Shown here piece after piece: positions 11,873 to 23,394 of a stretch of 64,000 bases of DNA; the first letter of the stretch is position 1; the number at the start of each line of letters is the position of its first letter. The stretch lies in contig OX442416.1 of the NCBI GenBank assembly GCA_949361645.1, positions 5,958,362 through 6,022,361 on the forward strand. The letters run 5' to 3'. Position numbers and translations under genes: made by a program. Source of the DNA: Spongilla lacustris (Eukaryota; Porifera; Demospongiae; Spongillida; Spongillidae). A model generated the notes under the pieces. The model was not told the origin of the DNA. It was given only the letters and a program-made list of their open reading frames with translations, and made no database searches.

Positions 11873-13542
11873 ATTCTAATTAAGACAAGCTGTTCTTATA
11901 TTGCTTATTGCACATAATTGTATGGATTGACAAATATACGTGCAAGACCATTTGGAAAATGGGAAGGCAAAATAAGAATGCCATTGTACCTAGGACCGAG
12001 AAATCCTTAATTCATTATCTAGTTAAAGAAATAAAACCATGTCAGTTAAGTTATATGGTAATTAAATATGTACTGAGTAAAGTAATAGCTCACAGTAGTT
12101 TGCGGCCATTCAAATCGTGGACAGTAGCCTCGTTCCCTGAAATATTGAAATGATCACGTAATGACCTAGCAACGAGCCTTGACAACCACCAACCGTTGAA
12201 ACATGAGACTGCTTGTTAACACGACACGTCCTGTTGCCATTTACAAGCCATACAAGGACTGTACCACTATTGTTCTATTTATTGCCCTAATCACATGGCG
12301 CACAGATGTTTCCAAGATGTGGTATGGCTCGCGAAAAGCGGCCTACTTTTGACGGACATCTCCACTTTGAAGCGCTTATTCTCCCTGTAGGACAAATTCT
12401 ATGGCCAAACTAAAAGTGGAAAACCAAAGAAGACAGAAGGTACTTACAGCGTATGGTAAGGAACTAGTGTCACATTTTTTCTTGGCGGTGGTAGATACGT
12501 CTAAAGTTGAGTGTGCGTATGGCGTATACACGTACGCTTGTGGTTTTGTGCAATTAAAGGTTTTACTTGTGAGGTGGCTTCGCTTTCACATACTGTGCTG
12601 CATTGAGCATCATGATACAAGGCATGGTAGGACCTCTGCAAATTATTAACACCTGGCGTGGTTGGACTCAGCCCCTTGCTCTCCAAACCTTGAACGGGTA
12701 CGCCTTGCCCATGGGGTGGTATAAATTGCATTTTTAGTGGTACTAGTATTGAGATGCCTGGGAATGATGCCCTAAGGTTGGCCATGAGTAGTGATGTTCC
12801 ATGCTCTGTTGATAGACTTCAAATGGTGATATGTGTACCTAGTGATGCATGTGTGTAGGGCACTTCTCTTGTGCTACAGTAACCATTAATGTACACAATG
12901 TGTTGATATTTGATGGCTAGTATGCATCAGGATAGGTGGTTTTGACTATTTTATTTGCCAGTTCATCTTGAAAAGTCTGTGTGTGTTTTAATAGTTGACA
13001 TATTGGAATCGTATCATTGCATCCTGTAGCTTCCCCTTCTCCTCAATCTGTTTAATCATTTCTGTGGTGATGGACTCATACTCCCCAATCAGCTACATAC
13101 ATAAGCAGCTCCTCCTTTGTTGCCAGTTCACCTTGACAAGTCTGCACAGAAAGCTAAAAAGCTGGATGTGCTGGTTGTGGCCATGGGTACAAAGACCAGC
13201 CGCGGGGTCACAGTTATAACAGAAAGAGCCCAAAGATCTTCATGAATAAAGATTCCATGGGTCAAATGGAGCCCAGGTATCCATCCTACCAGTGTAAATA
13301 CACAACTGAGATACTGACCTGTGACTGCTTATGTGTCAAAGTGTTGCTCTGATATGCAATTTATTTCCATATTCCATCTAATGGCACTCCTGCATACACC
13401 TCCAGCAGCCATGAAAGACCTATGGTTAGAATGGTTAGATGGAAAGCCTCCTATGCAACTAGCATTTAATCCTTATTTATTTCTGTTTAGCCATGGGACA
13501 GGAGTGATGTGGTGGTACGACCCTTTAATGAGGGCAATTATT
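11873..13542. other. Intergenic, no recognised gene
   Basis: Several short open frames occur (for example 12,401-12,649 on the plus strand), but none shows a domain I can name and none has convincing splice context. Confidence 0.35.
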
Positions 13543-13860
13543 TTATGAGACCTTTTGCATGTGCCTGTGTATGCTTGTCACCTCTTTTGGGCTGATATCT
13601 GGGTAGGCTATATGTACATGTAAGCTTTCATCATGTGTCTTCCATTGGTATACATTTGTGGAGCTGTAATATGGTGTAGCTCTGCTCATCACCCGTTTGT
13701 ACAAATTCACAACAATAGAGGGGTGGATCTTGATAAAGGCAATGCTGAAGACGCTATTCACACGTTCAGAAAATTCTGTACACTTATATGATGGCCTTTT
13801 TCTCTTTCCTGTAGCCACCAAAAGGCTTCCACACACTCTGCAGCGTTGCTGGACCTTATA
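13543..13860 (-). pseudogene. Zinc-binding N-terminal exon of a transposon-like protein
   Basis: The minus strand reads KVQQRCRVCGSLL at about 13,857-13,820 and continues with KRPSYKCTEFSERVN, IHPSIVVNLYKRVM and STNVYQWKTHDE. The CRVCG ... C ... HPS ... W order matches the first zinc domain of a repeated animal protein family that I recognise but cannot name. The usual C-x2-C after HPS is missing (NLYKR), so it may not bind zinc normally. A second locus of the same family runs the opposite way from 14,896. Confidence 0.5.
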
Positions 13861-14309
13861 GTTGTGCGGATCGATTCAACTACTGTGACCGGATTGAATA
13901 ACAAACTATGCCGATTATTCATAAAAAACACATTCGTGATTTGTGTGCTGAAAGAAAAAATGTGACACTTTCTAAACCATGTTTTTGCCTATTGTGATGC
14001 TTTTAATCGATGATGCTACGTCCTGACTTTCTTGGGAATTTGCCTGGCGTCCGCCTCATAGGCTTGAACTTACCCCCTTCCCTACGGCAATGGTGTAAAA
14101 GTAGGATGCGCATTTAAAGGAAACGCAACAAAGCGCTTGCGCATATGAGATATACTTACCTACGATGAACGTCAAAATCAAAGAACCATGTTTTGCACAT
14201 ATTTGACCTATAAGAAGTATGGATATGGCTCGCTCAAAAAGTACCATTGATAATGAGGTGTGGATTATAGTTCCAAAACCATTTACGGTATTGTTCTAAT
14301 TGTAACCTA

Positions 14310-14436
14310 GTGTCCAGCCGCAAACTACTGTGAGCTAGTTGTGAAGTGAAGTTAATAACTGCAACAATTGACTTAACTGACCGAAGTTACGTTTAAAAAG
14401 TATCCCAATACTACACGGTTGTATGCGGCTGGAAAC
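14310..14436. mobile_element. 127-bp MITE, CCAGCCGCA ends, TA flanks
   Basis: G-TGTCCAGCCGCAAAC on the left and GTATGCGGCTGGAAAC on the right form inverted ends; TA occurs immediately outside both (14,308-14,309 and 14,437-14,438). The wider flanks also share ATTTACGGTATT at 14,281 and about 14,457, a possible older duplication. Confidence 0.6.
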
Positions 14437-15365
14437 TAAGTCAATAATTAGATCATTTACGGTATTACCATATATTTCTTAACTGATGGCTCATTATAGA
14501 CATCTGATGTTTAAAAGCAAACCATAACTCACCAGAACTAGCAAATCAAAAAGTGAAAACGAACTCAAACACTGCATTCCTTTTCCTGTCATGTCCAGTC
14601 AATGCGCACAATTGAAATTCCACATAGATAGCATGCGCATACCGTTTAGCAAGGTCACGCGATACGTATTTAGAAGGAGGGCGTTACTAAATGCGACGAC
14701 GTAGCCTTTGGTGACTGAACTGGTAGGTATGAGTACTACAGCGATGCTCAGGAGGCATGTGGCTACCAGAATTTACTAACCTGAAGTGGCAACGCATTTT
14801 CTGTCACCACGAACAAGCTGAGCGTATTGCATGAATAATCGACGTACGTTGTGGTTTTGCCCTATACATTATAGGTATGGATTACAATTTCCATACTTTG
14901 CAGAGTGTGTGGGCAGAGGCTAACGAAGTACAGGGCAAAGAAAAGAACCAGCTCTGAGTGCATAGCATTCTCAGCTGAGCTGAAAATAGCTTTTGACATT
15001 GACACATCTGGGGATGATGTAACCCTGAGATGTTCTGCATGCAATGTAAGCTGGGTATGTAGAGAACCATCTGTGCCATCACAAAGTGAGTGCATCACAA
15101 ATGTGTAGTGATGCTATTTGAGTGGCAAAACAAGTAAACATATGACATCATAAGAGGTCATCTTGAGAAGATTGCCCCTCCTCTAGTTCTCCATAGTGAG
15201 CCTAGCCCACCTTTGGCAAGAGCTAACAACCTATCAATGCTAAAGGAGCTGAAGTGTGCACTGTGCTCCAACACCCTCTCACAGCCACTGGAGCTGCTGT
15301 GTGGTGCACTGGTGTGCTCCAAATGCCTCCGGGAGTGGATAGCAGCATATGATGCTGTGAACCGT

Positions 15366-16130
15366 CCATGCTGCTCAGAGGACGGATAGTCCTCTGCTGC
15401 TCAGAGATGGTCCCATGTTGCTCAGTAATGGTCCCATGCTGCCCAGAGGATGGTCCCATGCTGCCCAGAGGATGATCCCCTGCTGCTCAGAGGATGATCC
15501 CCTGCTGCTCAGAGGATGGTTCCCTGCTGATCAGAGGATGATCCACTGCTACTCAGAGGATGATCTCCTGCTGCTCAGAGGATGATCCCCTGCTGCTCAG
15601 AGGACAGTCCCATGCTGCTCAGAGGATGGCCCCCTGCTGCTCAGAGGACGGTCCCCTGCTGCTCAGAGGATGGTCCCATGCTGCTCAGAGGACAGTCCCA
15701 TGCTGCTCAGAGGATGGCCCCCTGCTGCTCAGAGGACGGTCCCCTGCTGCTCAGAGGATGGTCCCATGCTGCCCAGAGGATGATCCCCTGTTGCTCAGAG
15801 GATGATCCCCTGCTGTTCAGAGGACAGTCCCATGCTGCTCAGAGGACGGTCCCCTGCTGATCAGAGGATGGTCCCCTGCTGATCAGAGGATGGTCCCCTG
15901 CTGCTCAGAGGATGATCCCCTGTTGCTCCGAGGATGATCTCCTGCTGCTCAGAGGATGATCCCCTGCCGCTCAGAGGACAGTCCCATGCTGCTCAGAGGA
16001 CGGTCCCCTGCTGATCAGAGGATGGTCCCCTGCTGCTCAGAGGATGGTCCCCTGCTGCTCAGAGGATGATCCCCTGCTGCCCAGAGGAAAATCCCCTGCT
16101 GCTCAGAGGATTGTCACCAGGATGGTCCCC
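15366..16130 (+). repeat. 22-bp minisatellite, about 34 copies
   Basis: The unit is CTGCTGCTCAGAGGATGGTCCC with A/G variation (GATG/GACG/GACA, CCCC/CCAT). Because 22 is not a multiple of 3, the translated pattern has a 22-residue period over three units (CCSEDGPLLLRG, SHAAQRM). The array begins exactly where the RING segment ends with PCCSEDG, so the first unit derives from coding sequence. The long open frames inside it are a by-product of the repeat. Confidence 0.9.
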
Positions 16131-16546
16131 TAGTCAGACTATCATCAAGTGTGATAATGCTGCTGCTGCCAGGAGCACTGTATACAGACTGCAGCAGGGA
16201 TATAATGATTAAGGATGGTGACTATGAAGAGCATGAGTGTGCACCAACACTTACACCTGAGGAGGAGAAGCAAGCAGCGGGTTTTGCTGAAGAGAGTAAT
16301 CTCTACCAGCTAGTCCTGACAAAGCCATCATACAACTTGCTACAGGGGAAGCAGTTAAGTGAATATCAATGACTTGTACAGAGGTTACATAATATATACA
16401 CTCACTTCTGCCAATGACATTCGTGCATGTCACCAGAGCTAAACTACAGCTGCCTACTCATCATGGACTGAAGTTCAGGTACATGTATTGCCGGCGATTA
16501 AGGCTGGGCTTGCCATACCTTGGAATACACTGAGGCTTCTAAGGCG

Positions 16547-16597
16547 GTGTGTCACAACATACAGCAAAGGCTCAATTCTAACTCACTGGTGTTTCAG
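16547..16597 (+). other. 51-bp GT-AG micro-intron
   Basis: Between CTAAGGCG and GTGGCTC lies a 51-base stretch starting GTGTGTC and ending TTTCAG. Removing it joins LRR to WLKSSG and gives the uninterrupted family motif. 51 is divisible by 3 and the stretch has no stop, so retention would also keep the frame. Confidence 0.6.
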
Positions 16598-16860
16598 GTG
16601 GCTCAAATCATCAGGAATCTGTCTAGCTGGTGAGGAAAGGATGCACCACATATCCAGCCAAATTGTTGGCGATAACCCCAAAGGAGAAACAGCCCCCTTT
16701 TCAGGGGCCAAGTCAATTCATGCAAAATTCTTGGCTTGACATTTGCTCCAATCCACAACCACATGCAGAACCTGATGCGCATTGTGCAAGAACACTTACT
16801 AAGTATTGAGCCACAATTGGTAGCTGCCATACCCCCTCCAGCCAAGAGAGTAAAGAATAA

Positions 16861-18000
16861 ATAATAATTCAGTTCAAGCTCAATCTATTTACATACGAGC
16901 ATGGAGTTAAATTTAGACCAAAAGAAATGTAAGGCTATATTTTAAACGCTCTGTTAAACCCACTTCATTGCGCAAATATTAATTCCCCCACCCCCAAAAA
17001 GACACCAAAATGGTGGATTTTCAAAGGCTAGAAATCTACTTCAGAAAATGCGTTGCCACTAACCTGTACGAAAAAACGACAGTACAAACAACTAACTTTA
17101 CCGTGATAGCTTTGGCATGTTCCAATTCAGTCACCGAGCGTCGTTGTAGTTTTTTGAACACATGTAGTCGGTGATCGCCGTGCGTAAGTCGATAGGTTTG
17201 AAGTACCAGAGCCGACAGTTGGCAACACCAGGCCACGTGATTTTTGCTTACAATATAGTTCAAAGGTGTTTATCACTGCTAGTATGGCTTTTAGGTTTTG
17301 ATTACGTTTTATGTACCCCGTGCACAGCTGGTTCTAAAAGGCATCGGTTGTCAGGTTCGTTGCTATGGGAGTACGTAACCATTTCAATTTTTCGGGGCGT
17401 AGGGCTTAGTTTCCACGCGTTCAATGAGAGCAGACCACCGTGACTAGCCGATAGGTCCAGCGGATCACGTGATACTCATGTTTTATTAACTTGGGACCGT
17501 CTTGGATTCAGGCGGCGTGCTCCGCGGTGTACAAACGTACACCGCGGAGCACGCCCAGGACAATAGACATCAAACTATCTTCGTAATCATTAACGCTTCC
17601 GACATCCTGTTTAGTCAGGAAAGAGCTGGTACTCCAGGCAACAGGATTGTAAAGAACGGTACGCATGCAGCTGCGTTCATGATTACAAAGCTACGCACGT
17701 TTAAACACGAGACATTTTTTTTTCGTTGGGGGCATAATTTCTTAGGCACGGACAATAAATTTGCCAACCAAATTTAATATTCATTGACTTTGGTCACGTG
17801 CTTGAGTGTCCATTGGACCTATTTATAGGAAATTCTGCGTGCTAGACTACATGCGTACATCTGTTATGCCTCATGGCAGTGTGCAATGTGGTCAGTTCTT
17901 TTATCGCTGTCACTTGCACGCTTATAGCATATTGGTTAGATAAATATGTGGTTTGTGGCTCAAATCAATTGCCAATGTGCAACTCAAAATATACATATAC
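16861..18000. other. Intergenic with one strong hairpin
   Basis: Apart from the hairpin listed separately I see no gene. CACGTG words occur several times (about 17,236, 17,466, 17,795), which could be E-box-type sites, but this is weak. Confidence 0.35.
17514..17555. repeat. Perfect GC-rich hairpin, 19-bp stem
   Basis: Left arm 17,514-17,532 (GGCGTGCTCCGCGGTGTAC) is the exact reverse complement of 17,537-17,555 with an AAAC loop. It is far more GC-rich than its surroundings. Confidence 0.9.
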
Positions 18001-18636
18001 CAAGATGAGTTGACATGTTGGTGTGGCCAGGAACAAGGAACTGATATTTAGTGCCAAGAAAGAACTTCTTACAAGACAAATTGAGGACACGTTCATGAAG
18101 AAGAGCAAATTCCTAAGCTATACCACAAATTGGCATAATGTTTCAAAGGTACGTGGTCATGTATCATATAAAATAGTTTGGTTACTATAAAAACGCCAGT
18201 TTTGCATGGGTTGGCGAGTTTGAATGCATGCATATGGTTACAAAGTAGAAGTAGCAAATTGCAAAGCTATACATGCACAGTCTTAATAAATACTTAGACT
18301 AGAGCATAATGAAATCTCGCAATCTGATTGGTAGATTTCAGTTACCATATTTTGCGCAGAGACCTCGTTAGCCTAATCGCCTCAGCGGGTGGGGGAATAC
18401 CCGCCCTCTGGCACTTAAAATACCACCAAAGTGAACACTGATATTGGAGTACTTACAGTACAACGGAGTCGGGTCACCAGACGCGAGTCACGATGGCAAG
18501 TCGTCGCTATGGTTTATTGAACCCTCTCAACCGATAAGTCAATATAACTTTTTACCGTTGATACGGAAACCGCGCATGCGCAATAGAATTTTAACGGTAC
18601 AGTACGTGCGTAAACATATCGTTCCTATAGTCTAAA

Positions 18637-18752
18637 TCAGTTAGGTACTGTCACCTTCGGGATCCACGTGATTTAGAATCCCTCGGGTCCTCGCTACGCT
18701 CGGTACGCTACAGCCCAGGGCCACGGAATTCTAAGTCACAGTGTCGAACTGA
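18637..18752. repeat. MITE inside the left terminal repeat
   Basis: TCAGTT-GGTACTGTCAC followed by GTGATTTAGAAT at the left is matched inversely by ATTCTAAGTCACAGTG and GAACTGA at the right. The middle is GC-rich (CGGGTCCTCGCTACG). Confidence 0.5.
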
Positions 18753-19324
18753 CTATTATATGGTCACAGATTGGTATAATGTTTCAAAGCTACATAACCA
18801 CACATTGGTAGTTAGAGATGTTCACGTCCCTAATAAGATACCTTGGTCATGCATGTCCCAAATAAAGTAATTAACGATTTCTACGGTTGGTGAGTTTGAA
18901 TGCCTTCAGGATGGTTTCAAATACTAAAGCCTTAATTTTGCCTGTTTCCAAGAAATGAAATGTATCAATCGTCTTTGTGAACATCACACAACATATATAC
19001 CTTTGGGGTTTAAGGTTCATTGGCTGAGTTGATGCTCTTGATCATGAATACTTAGTATATGCTACAGCGGTTGTTAGCTCTCATTTCCCCCTTTTGAATA
19101 TATTTTGTTTAATAATGTGTCTACAAACCGAACCTTAAAAATCACTGTACTTGGTGTGCACATAAACAATGAGAAGCATCAAAGTTCAGTTTCAACCTTA
19201 AACCAAATTTGGTTTGCACAATGTAGTTGACACCTTGGACCAAATTTTGGTTGATATAGCACCAACCTATTTGCCATGAATTACCTCTTATACTATAGGC
19301 TGAGCATTGTGTCCTGTCACACAA

Positions 19325-19490
19325 CCAATGGTCCCCCCAATGATTGGTCCCCCCGGACCGTCCATGGCAACTACAGAATGAGATGGTCCCCCAGGACTAT
19401 CCGCGGCACTGTGAATGGTCCCCCTAGGACCATCCATGGTGCCACAGATGGTCCCCCTCTTCCACAGATGGTCTCCCCCCTCCCAAAAAA
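19325..19490. repeat. Cluster of ATGGTCCCCC words
   Basis: At least eight variants of (A)TGGTCCCCC or GGACCATCCATGG occur at irregular 10-40 base spacing. Related words occur inverted at 22,305-22,400 and the word ATGGTCCC is also part of the 22-bp minisatellite at 15.4-16.1 kb. Confidence 0.6.
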
Positions 19491-19634
19491 TAACATGATA
19501 CAATGTAGTAGTGTTAACATGCTTTCATCATATACATGTTATGATAAAATGCTTGTAGAGCCTTGTGAATAATACTGAAAATGATGAGCCTGCAATTAAC
19601 ATACAAATAAAACAAATGCATTACATACATTTTT

Positions 19635-20240
19635 TTTAACTATCTCAAAATGATTAGCTATGCTACTGATGTACATGTACATATAAGTTGATTCATCTTG
19701 ATGCATGTCATTGCAAATGGTATCAGGTGAATACCGTAGCCATTGGCATTTTGGCCCTGAAGGAGCAATTATATAAATAGTAGTGCAAAGTAGTGATGCA
19801 GTAGCAATTATTTCTACTTCAGTCGCCCACACTTTTGGATTTTGCATCTTTGTATGCTTTAAGTATTGGTCCATTGACTCATGTCCAATACGACCAGATA
19901 ATTTTTGGCAAATTGCTATTGTTCATCATATAGGTTGTTACAATCAACTGCATCTCATTGTGGTCATCTTGATCCCTTGTTACAATTTGTGCAATTGCAC
20001 GGAAAAAGCAGTTTCCATCACCCTTTATTCTGCCTGTTTTTTTTCTGGTGCCTGTGATACACCAATCAATGAAGGCTTAAGACCATGATCTCGATTTCCA
20101 CTATGAAACTTTATTCCAAGCATTAGCCATCTATTCTTTTGCCATTCTTTGCAGACTGGGGAGTAATATATCCAGTTTAGATAATCTTCATCAGCAACTT
20201 CCACAGAAGGGGATCGAATGCAGGCATCTAGTGTGGTAAA
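19635..20240 (-). pseudogene. OTU-type cysteine protease domain of the Ginger-like element
   Basis: Minus-strand reading from about 20,215: DEDYLNWIYYSPVCKEWQ, then GNRDHGLKPSLIGVSQAPEK, a shift at an A-run near 20,040, then TGRIKGDGNCFFRAIAQIV (20,037-19,981), which is the OTU catalytic box with Asp and Cys (GDGNC). After another shift near 19,900 the frame reads MQNPKVWATEVEIIATASLL, then IANHFEIV (about 19,660-19,640), whose NHF carries the expected catalytic His. OTU proteases usually remove ubiquitin; in transposons the role is unknown. Catalytic residues are visible but the frameshifts make the copy inactive. It lies downstream of the integrase on the same strand. Confidence 0.75.
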
Positions 20241-20469
20241 TTCAGTTCAACAGTTGACTTTGACAGCTCTTTACCTTTTATTTCTCTCACACAATTATCC
20301 CCAGTCACACCACTCTCTCTTAGAACAGCCTCACTGCTGTCACTCTCAACTACCTCACTACCACCATCAGCAGCATCTCTACTGTCCCATCATATCCTCT
20401 GCTGTCCCTAAAAGTAGCATCGTTACTGTCACCATCAGCTGTCCCTAAAAGTAGCCTCGTTACTGTCAC

Positions 20470-22195
20470 CATCAACTTCTCTGCTGTCTTGATTATCAGC
20501 ATCGCCATCTATTATTTCATTTTCACCATCAACTTTAGGAGTGCGGTATTGCTTCAGATGTACACCATGAACCCTTGAAATGATTTTGCTGCTATCATCA
20601 ACACTCACAATTCTATAAAGAATCCCTCTGCCAAGGGATTTTACTATTCTGTATGGACCCAGCTATGTCAAGTCTTGCTTTCCCCCTGCACGCTTCTTTC
20701 TCCTAAAATCCTATTTCAGAACAATGGATACAGGTTCAAAACATCAGGATTATAATGCTTTCTGTCATACTGGTCTTTTTGTCTGGTCTGTGCTGCAGCA
20801 ATGTTAATCTTAACCACTTCCAAAACCTGTCTTTGATGCAGCATTCTTACTTCAACTTCATCGGCATTGTCTAGCTGCTGATCATGTACCAAACTTGCAG
20901 TATTGGTACAATAATGTACATCAATAGGTAGAACAGCCTGACGTACAAACATTACTTCAAAAGGAGTGAATTTTAAAGACTCATGTTTCGATGTATTGTA
21001 TTCAAATAAACAACACTCCAAGTAGTCTTCCCAACATTCCTTCTGTTCTTTAGCATATTTTACTAGCATCTTCTGCATGGTTTGATTGAACCATTCATCT
21101 AGGCTTTTTTGCCTGTTGAAAAATTATAACTAAATGTAATGTTGTATTATACATGTATAATAACCTGAGGATGATATGGTGTTGTAAGACGATGGTTTGC
21201 ATTAAGAAGGGTCATTAATTCTGAATCAAGTTCACTGCCTTGATCAGTAGTTATTACGTTTGGGATTCCAAACTTCATAAATAACTATAAAAACCTATAA
21301 CTGAATATAAATCTCATTACATAATCGTTATCAAAGTACGTGTTTATTGTCCACAAACCTTAAAAAGAGCTTCAGAGATATAACAGGCCTCTTTGGTTCT
21401 ACACGGAATTGCTTGTACAAACTTACTAAAATAATCAGCAATTGTAAGTATATTGCGATTTCCTTGTTTTGAAGGTGTATGAAATGGCCCCACAAAATCA
21501 ATACCTAAGTGGTACCATGGAGAGACTACAGGAACAGGATGAAGTTCTGGCATGGCAATATTCCTCTTTGGATTGACCCTCTGACATGTAATCACAAGTG
21601 CGAACCTAAATGATTTCGATGTCAAACAATTTTGTAGCATGAATATCATTTTAAAGAGAATGAACTATTATATGAAAAATAAATAAACTTACTAATTCTT
21701 GAACATCTTTTGCAACACCTGGCCATATAAATTGTTCTGTAATTCTTGCTAGGGTTCTTTTTGGTCCCCATATGACCAGATGTAGGATCCTCATAACAAG
21801 CAATGACAATTCGTTACTGCTCCTGTCTGTCTATGATGTATCTAACCTGAAAGATGCACATTAGTATTTCAATAGTATAGTATATGTACCCCAATAAAAA
21901 CTATATAGTCCAAAACTGATTTGTATATTATGATCTCCCTGTTTTCTGTGTGTATATAAATACTTACCAAAGTCCCATTTTTCTTTCTGTAGTGCACATC
22001 TCCATTGTTCACAACAAATCTCTTTGCTTTCTGTCTGATACTGCGCTTGGAATTTTTTGAACAATCGGAGCGGTACGGCCGGTACCCATTTCCTTGAGCA
22101 TAACGAAGTGCATCCGTGACGAGTTGTACGTCATCGAATTCGTTACAATCCTCTTCGTTCTTGCTGCTATACTTGCCGTTCATTTTAAAATGCAC
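20470..22195 (-). pseudogene. GIN/Ty3-type integrase, intron-containing and decayed
   Basis: In minus-strand order: MHFKMNGKYSSKNEEDC ... RFVVNNGDVHYRKKNG (22,195-21,985, intact start and first exon); a zinc-binding segment with DPTSGHMG and ITEQFIWPGVAKDVQEL (21,845-21,700), carrying a stop and a frameshift and with Tyr where the second His is expected; CQRVNPK then YHLGIDFVGPF and TIADYFSKF (21,610-21,344; first catalytic Asp); FGIPNVITTDQGSE and TTPYHPQ (21,265-21,150; second Asp); LDEWFNQTMQKML (21,098-21,060; catalytic Glu) with FTPFEVMF; and GPYRIVKSLGRG (20,665-20,630), the C-terminal domain. GT-AG-like gaps separate some pieces. An intron-bearing integrase with its own start and no reverse transcriptase fits GIN/Ginger rather than an LTR element. 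Confidence 0.75.
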
Positions 22196-22304
22196 TCCAA
22201 TTGAGAAATCGACAAATGTCTCTTAACTAATTAACATTTTCTGAATCTACAGAGCTTTATGTTTTATGGCCGGTTCATGAAGGTTGAGGTTGTTGAAATA
22301 TTGG

Positions 22305-22400
22305 TGAATACAAAAGGGGGACCATATGTTGCAGAGGCGGACCATGGGTGGTGACCATGGATGGTCCAGGGGGGACCGACTGTAGCAACATGGATGGTTA
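22305..22400. repeat. GGACCATGG / GGTCCAGGGGGG word cluster
   Basis: Five or more GGACCAT and ATGGTCC words within 95 bases, in the opposite sense to the cluster at 19,325-19,490. The two lie on either side of the integrase and OTU segments. Confidence 0.5.
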
Positions 22401-23394
22401 GGCCAGACCGGTTATAGCCCAGACCAGTTACGGCGTAACAGTCCAGCATCTACCTTGGTGACCACTGGGGGAGCTCCATGTCCAGCCTCTGCCATGCAGA
22501 TCTCACAGTGCATAAAGTTTGTTACACGATACTGTATATTATGGTGTACATTTTGAATATACAGAGTAATATAAGCAACTTACATATAGAACCATATAAG
22601 CAATTGTGCATATTGGAATATTGTCAGCCACATGCGGTTTGTGGTATCCTAGCAAGCCTTTGAACTTTGATGTTGCTTGCTTTAGTGAACCGCGCACTAT
22701 CGCAGTTTGGGTTTTGATCTACCTTGAAATCGGTCCTTCCCCCTAACTCCTCCGGCCCCCCCCCCCCCCCACCCTTTGCATTTGCTTGGTTATAAACATT
22801 TTCTTCGTTCATTATAAGTTTTACAATGCCAAGCACTAAATGCTCTAATACCATAGTCCTTGAGTGTTGAGACAGCAGTTCCCCACATGCTAACTTCATA
22901 CATGACCTGATAAAGACGAGAATATAATAAAATTTGGCGCCAATTGAAATGGTCATAACTGTTTTGCACAAGTTCTCGACCTAATCCAATGTGTACAAGG
23001 AAAAAAGTTAGCGTTCCCACGACAAGGATTAGGTACTTAGCTGCATGCCTTAAGCAGGGCTCATTATAGTGAGGCAGCACAGCAAGTGGCAGTAAACTTT
23101 TCCACAGCTTAAGTGTATATGGATCCTTACCACGAAAACTTGAGGAATTCTTCAAAGCCTTCAACTTGTGTTACACGAATGCATTGCTCAACGCTGGAAG
23201 AAAAATAAAATAAAATAAACTTACCGAGTGATATATTATGAATGACAAGAAAGGACACAAATAGAATACACTGTTAGCATTTTGGATGGTTAAGACAATT
23301 GTGAGGATTGACAGGACTTTTGAGTAGTTCCAAAGAGTGCACTTCACTCACAGAATTTGCTGTCCAACACAAACATCGTTCCTGTTTATGTGTG
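22401..23394. other. Interior of the Ginger-like element, no clear gene
   Basis: A 124-residue minus-strand frame at 22,790-23,164 is open but matches nothing I know. A 15-base poly-C tract is at 22,756-22,770. Confidence 0.35.

Larger units (their letters stand above)
14896..16740 (+). pseudogene. RING/zinc-domain transposon-like gene split by a minisatellite
   Basis: Segments in order: CRVCGQRLTKYRAKK ... SEC (14,899-15,060), a first zinc domain like the one on the minus strand at 13.5 kb; LKELKCALCSNTLSQPLELL, CGALVCSKCLREWI (about 15,238-15,347), a RING-type C-x2-C ... C-x-C-C arrangement ending PCC; the minisatellite; a linker with LTPEEEKQAAG (16,250); and GLAIPWNTLRLLRR / WLKSSGICLAGEERM / GDNPKGETAPFS (16,504-16,706). 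The family is widespread in invertebrate genomes and looks like a DNA transposon or domesticated relative with a RING N-terminus, somewhat reminiscent of the RAG1 N-terminal layout; I cannot assign it. Stops between segments and loss of the sequence after 16,740 make this copy non-functional unless heavily spliced. Confidence 0.5.

Noticed and set aside
15560..15860. ORFs of 81-92 residues in the minisatellite
   Set aside because: They arise from the 22-bp repeat cycling through frames; the start and end have no gene context.
15366..16130. Possible CRISPR array
   Set aside because: Units are contiguous 22-mers without unique spacers, and the genome is eukaryotic.
20716..22195. Calling the integrase locus an LTR retrotransposon or endogenous virus
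   Set aside because: No reverse transcriptase, RNase H or LTR was seen next to it, the first exon starts with its own Met, and an OTU domain follows.
22790..23164. 124-residue minus-strand ORF as a transposon gene
   Set aside because: No domain or splice evidence; kept only as an unidentified open frame in the element interior.
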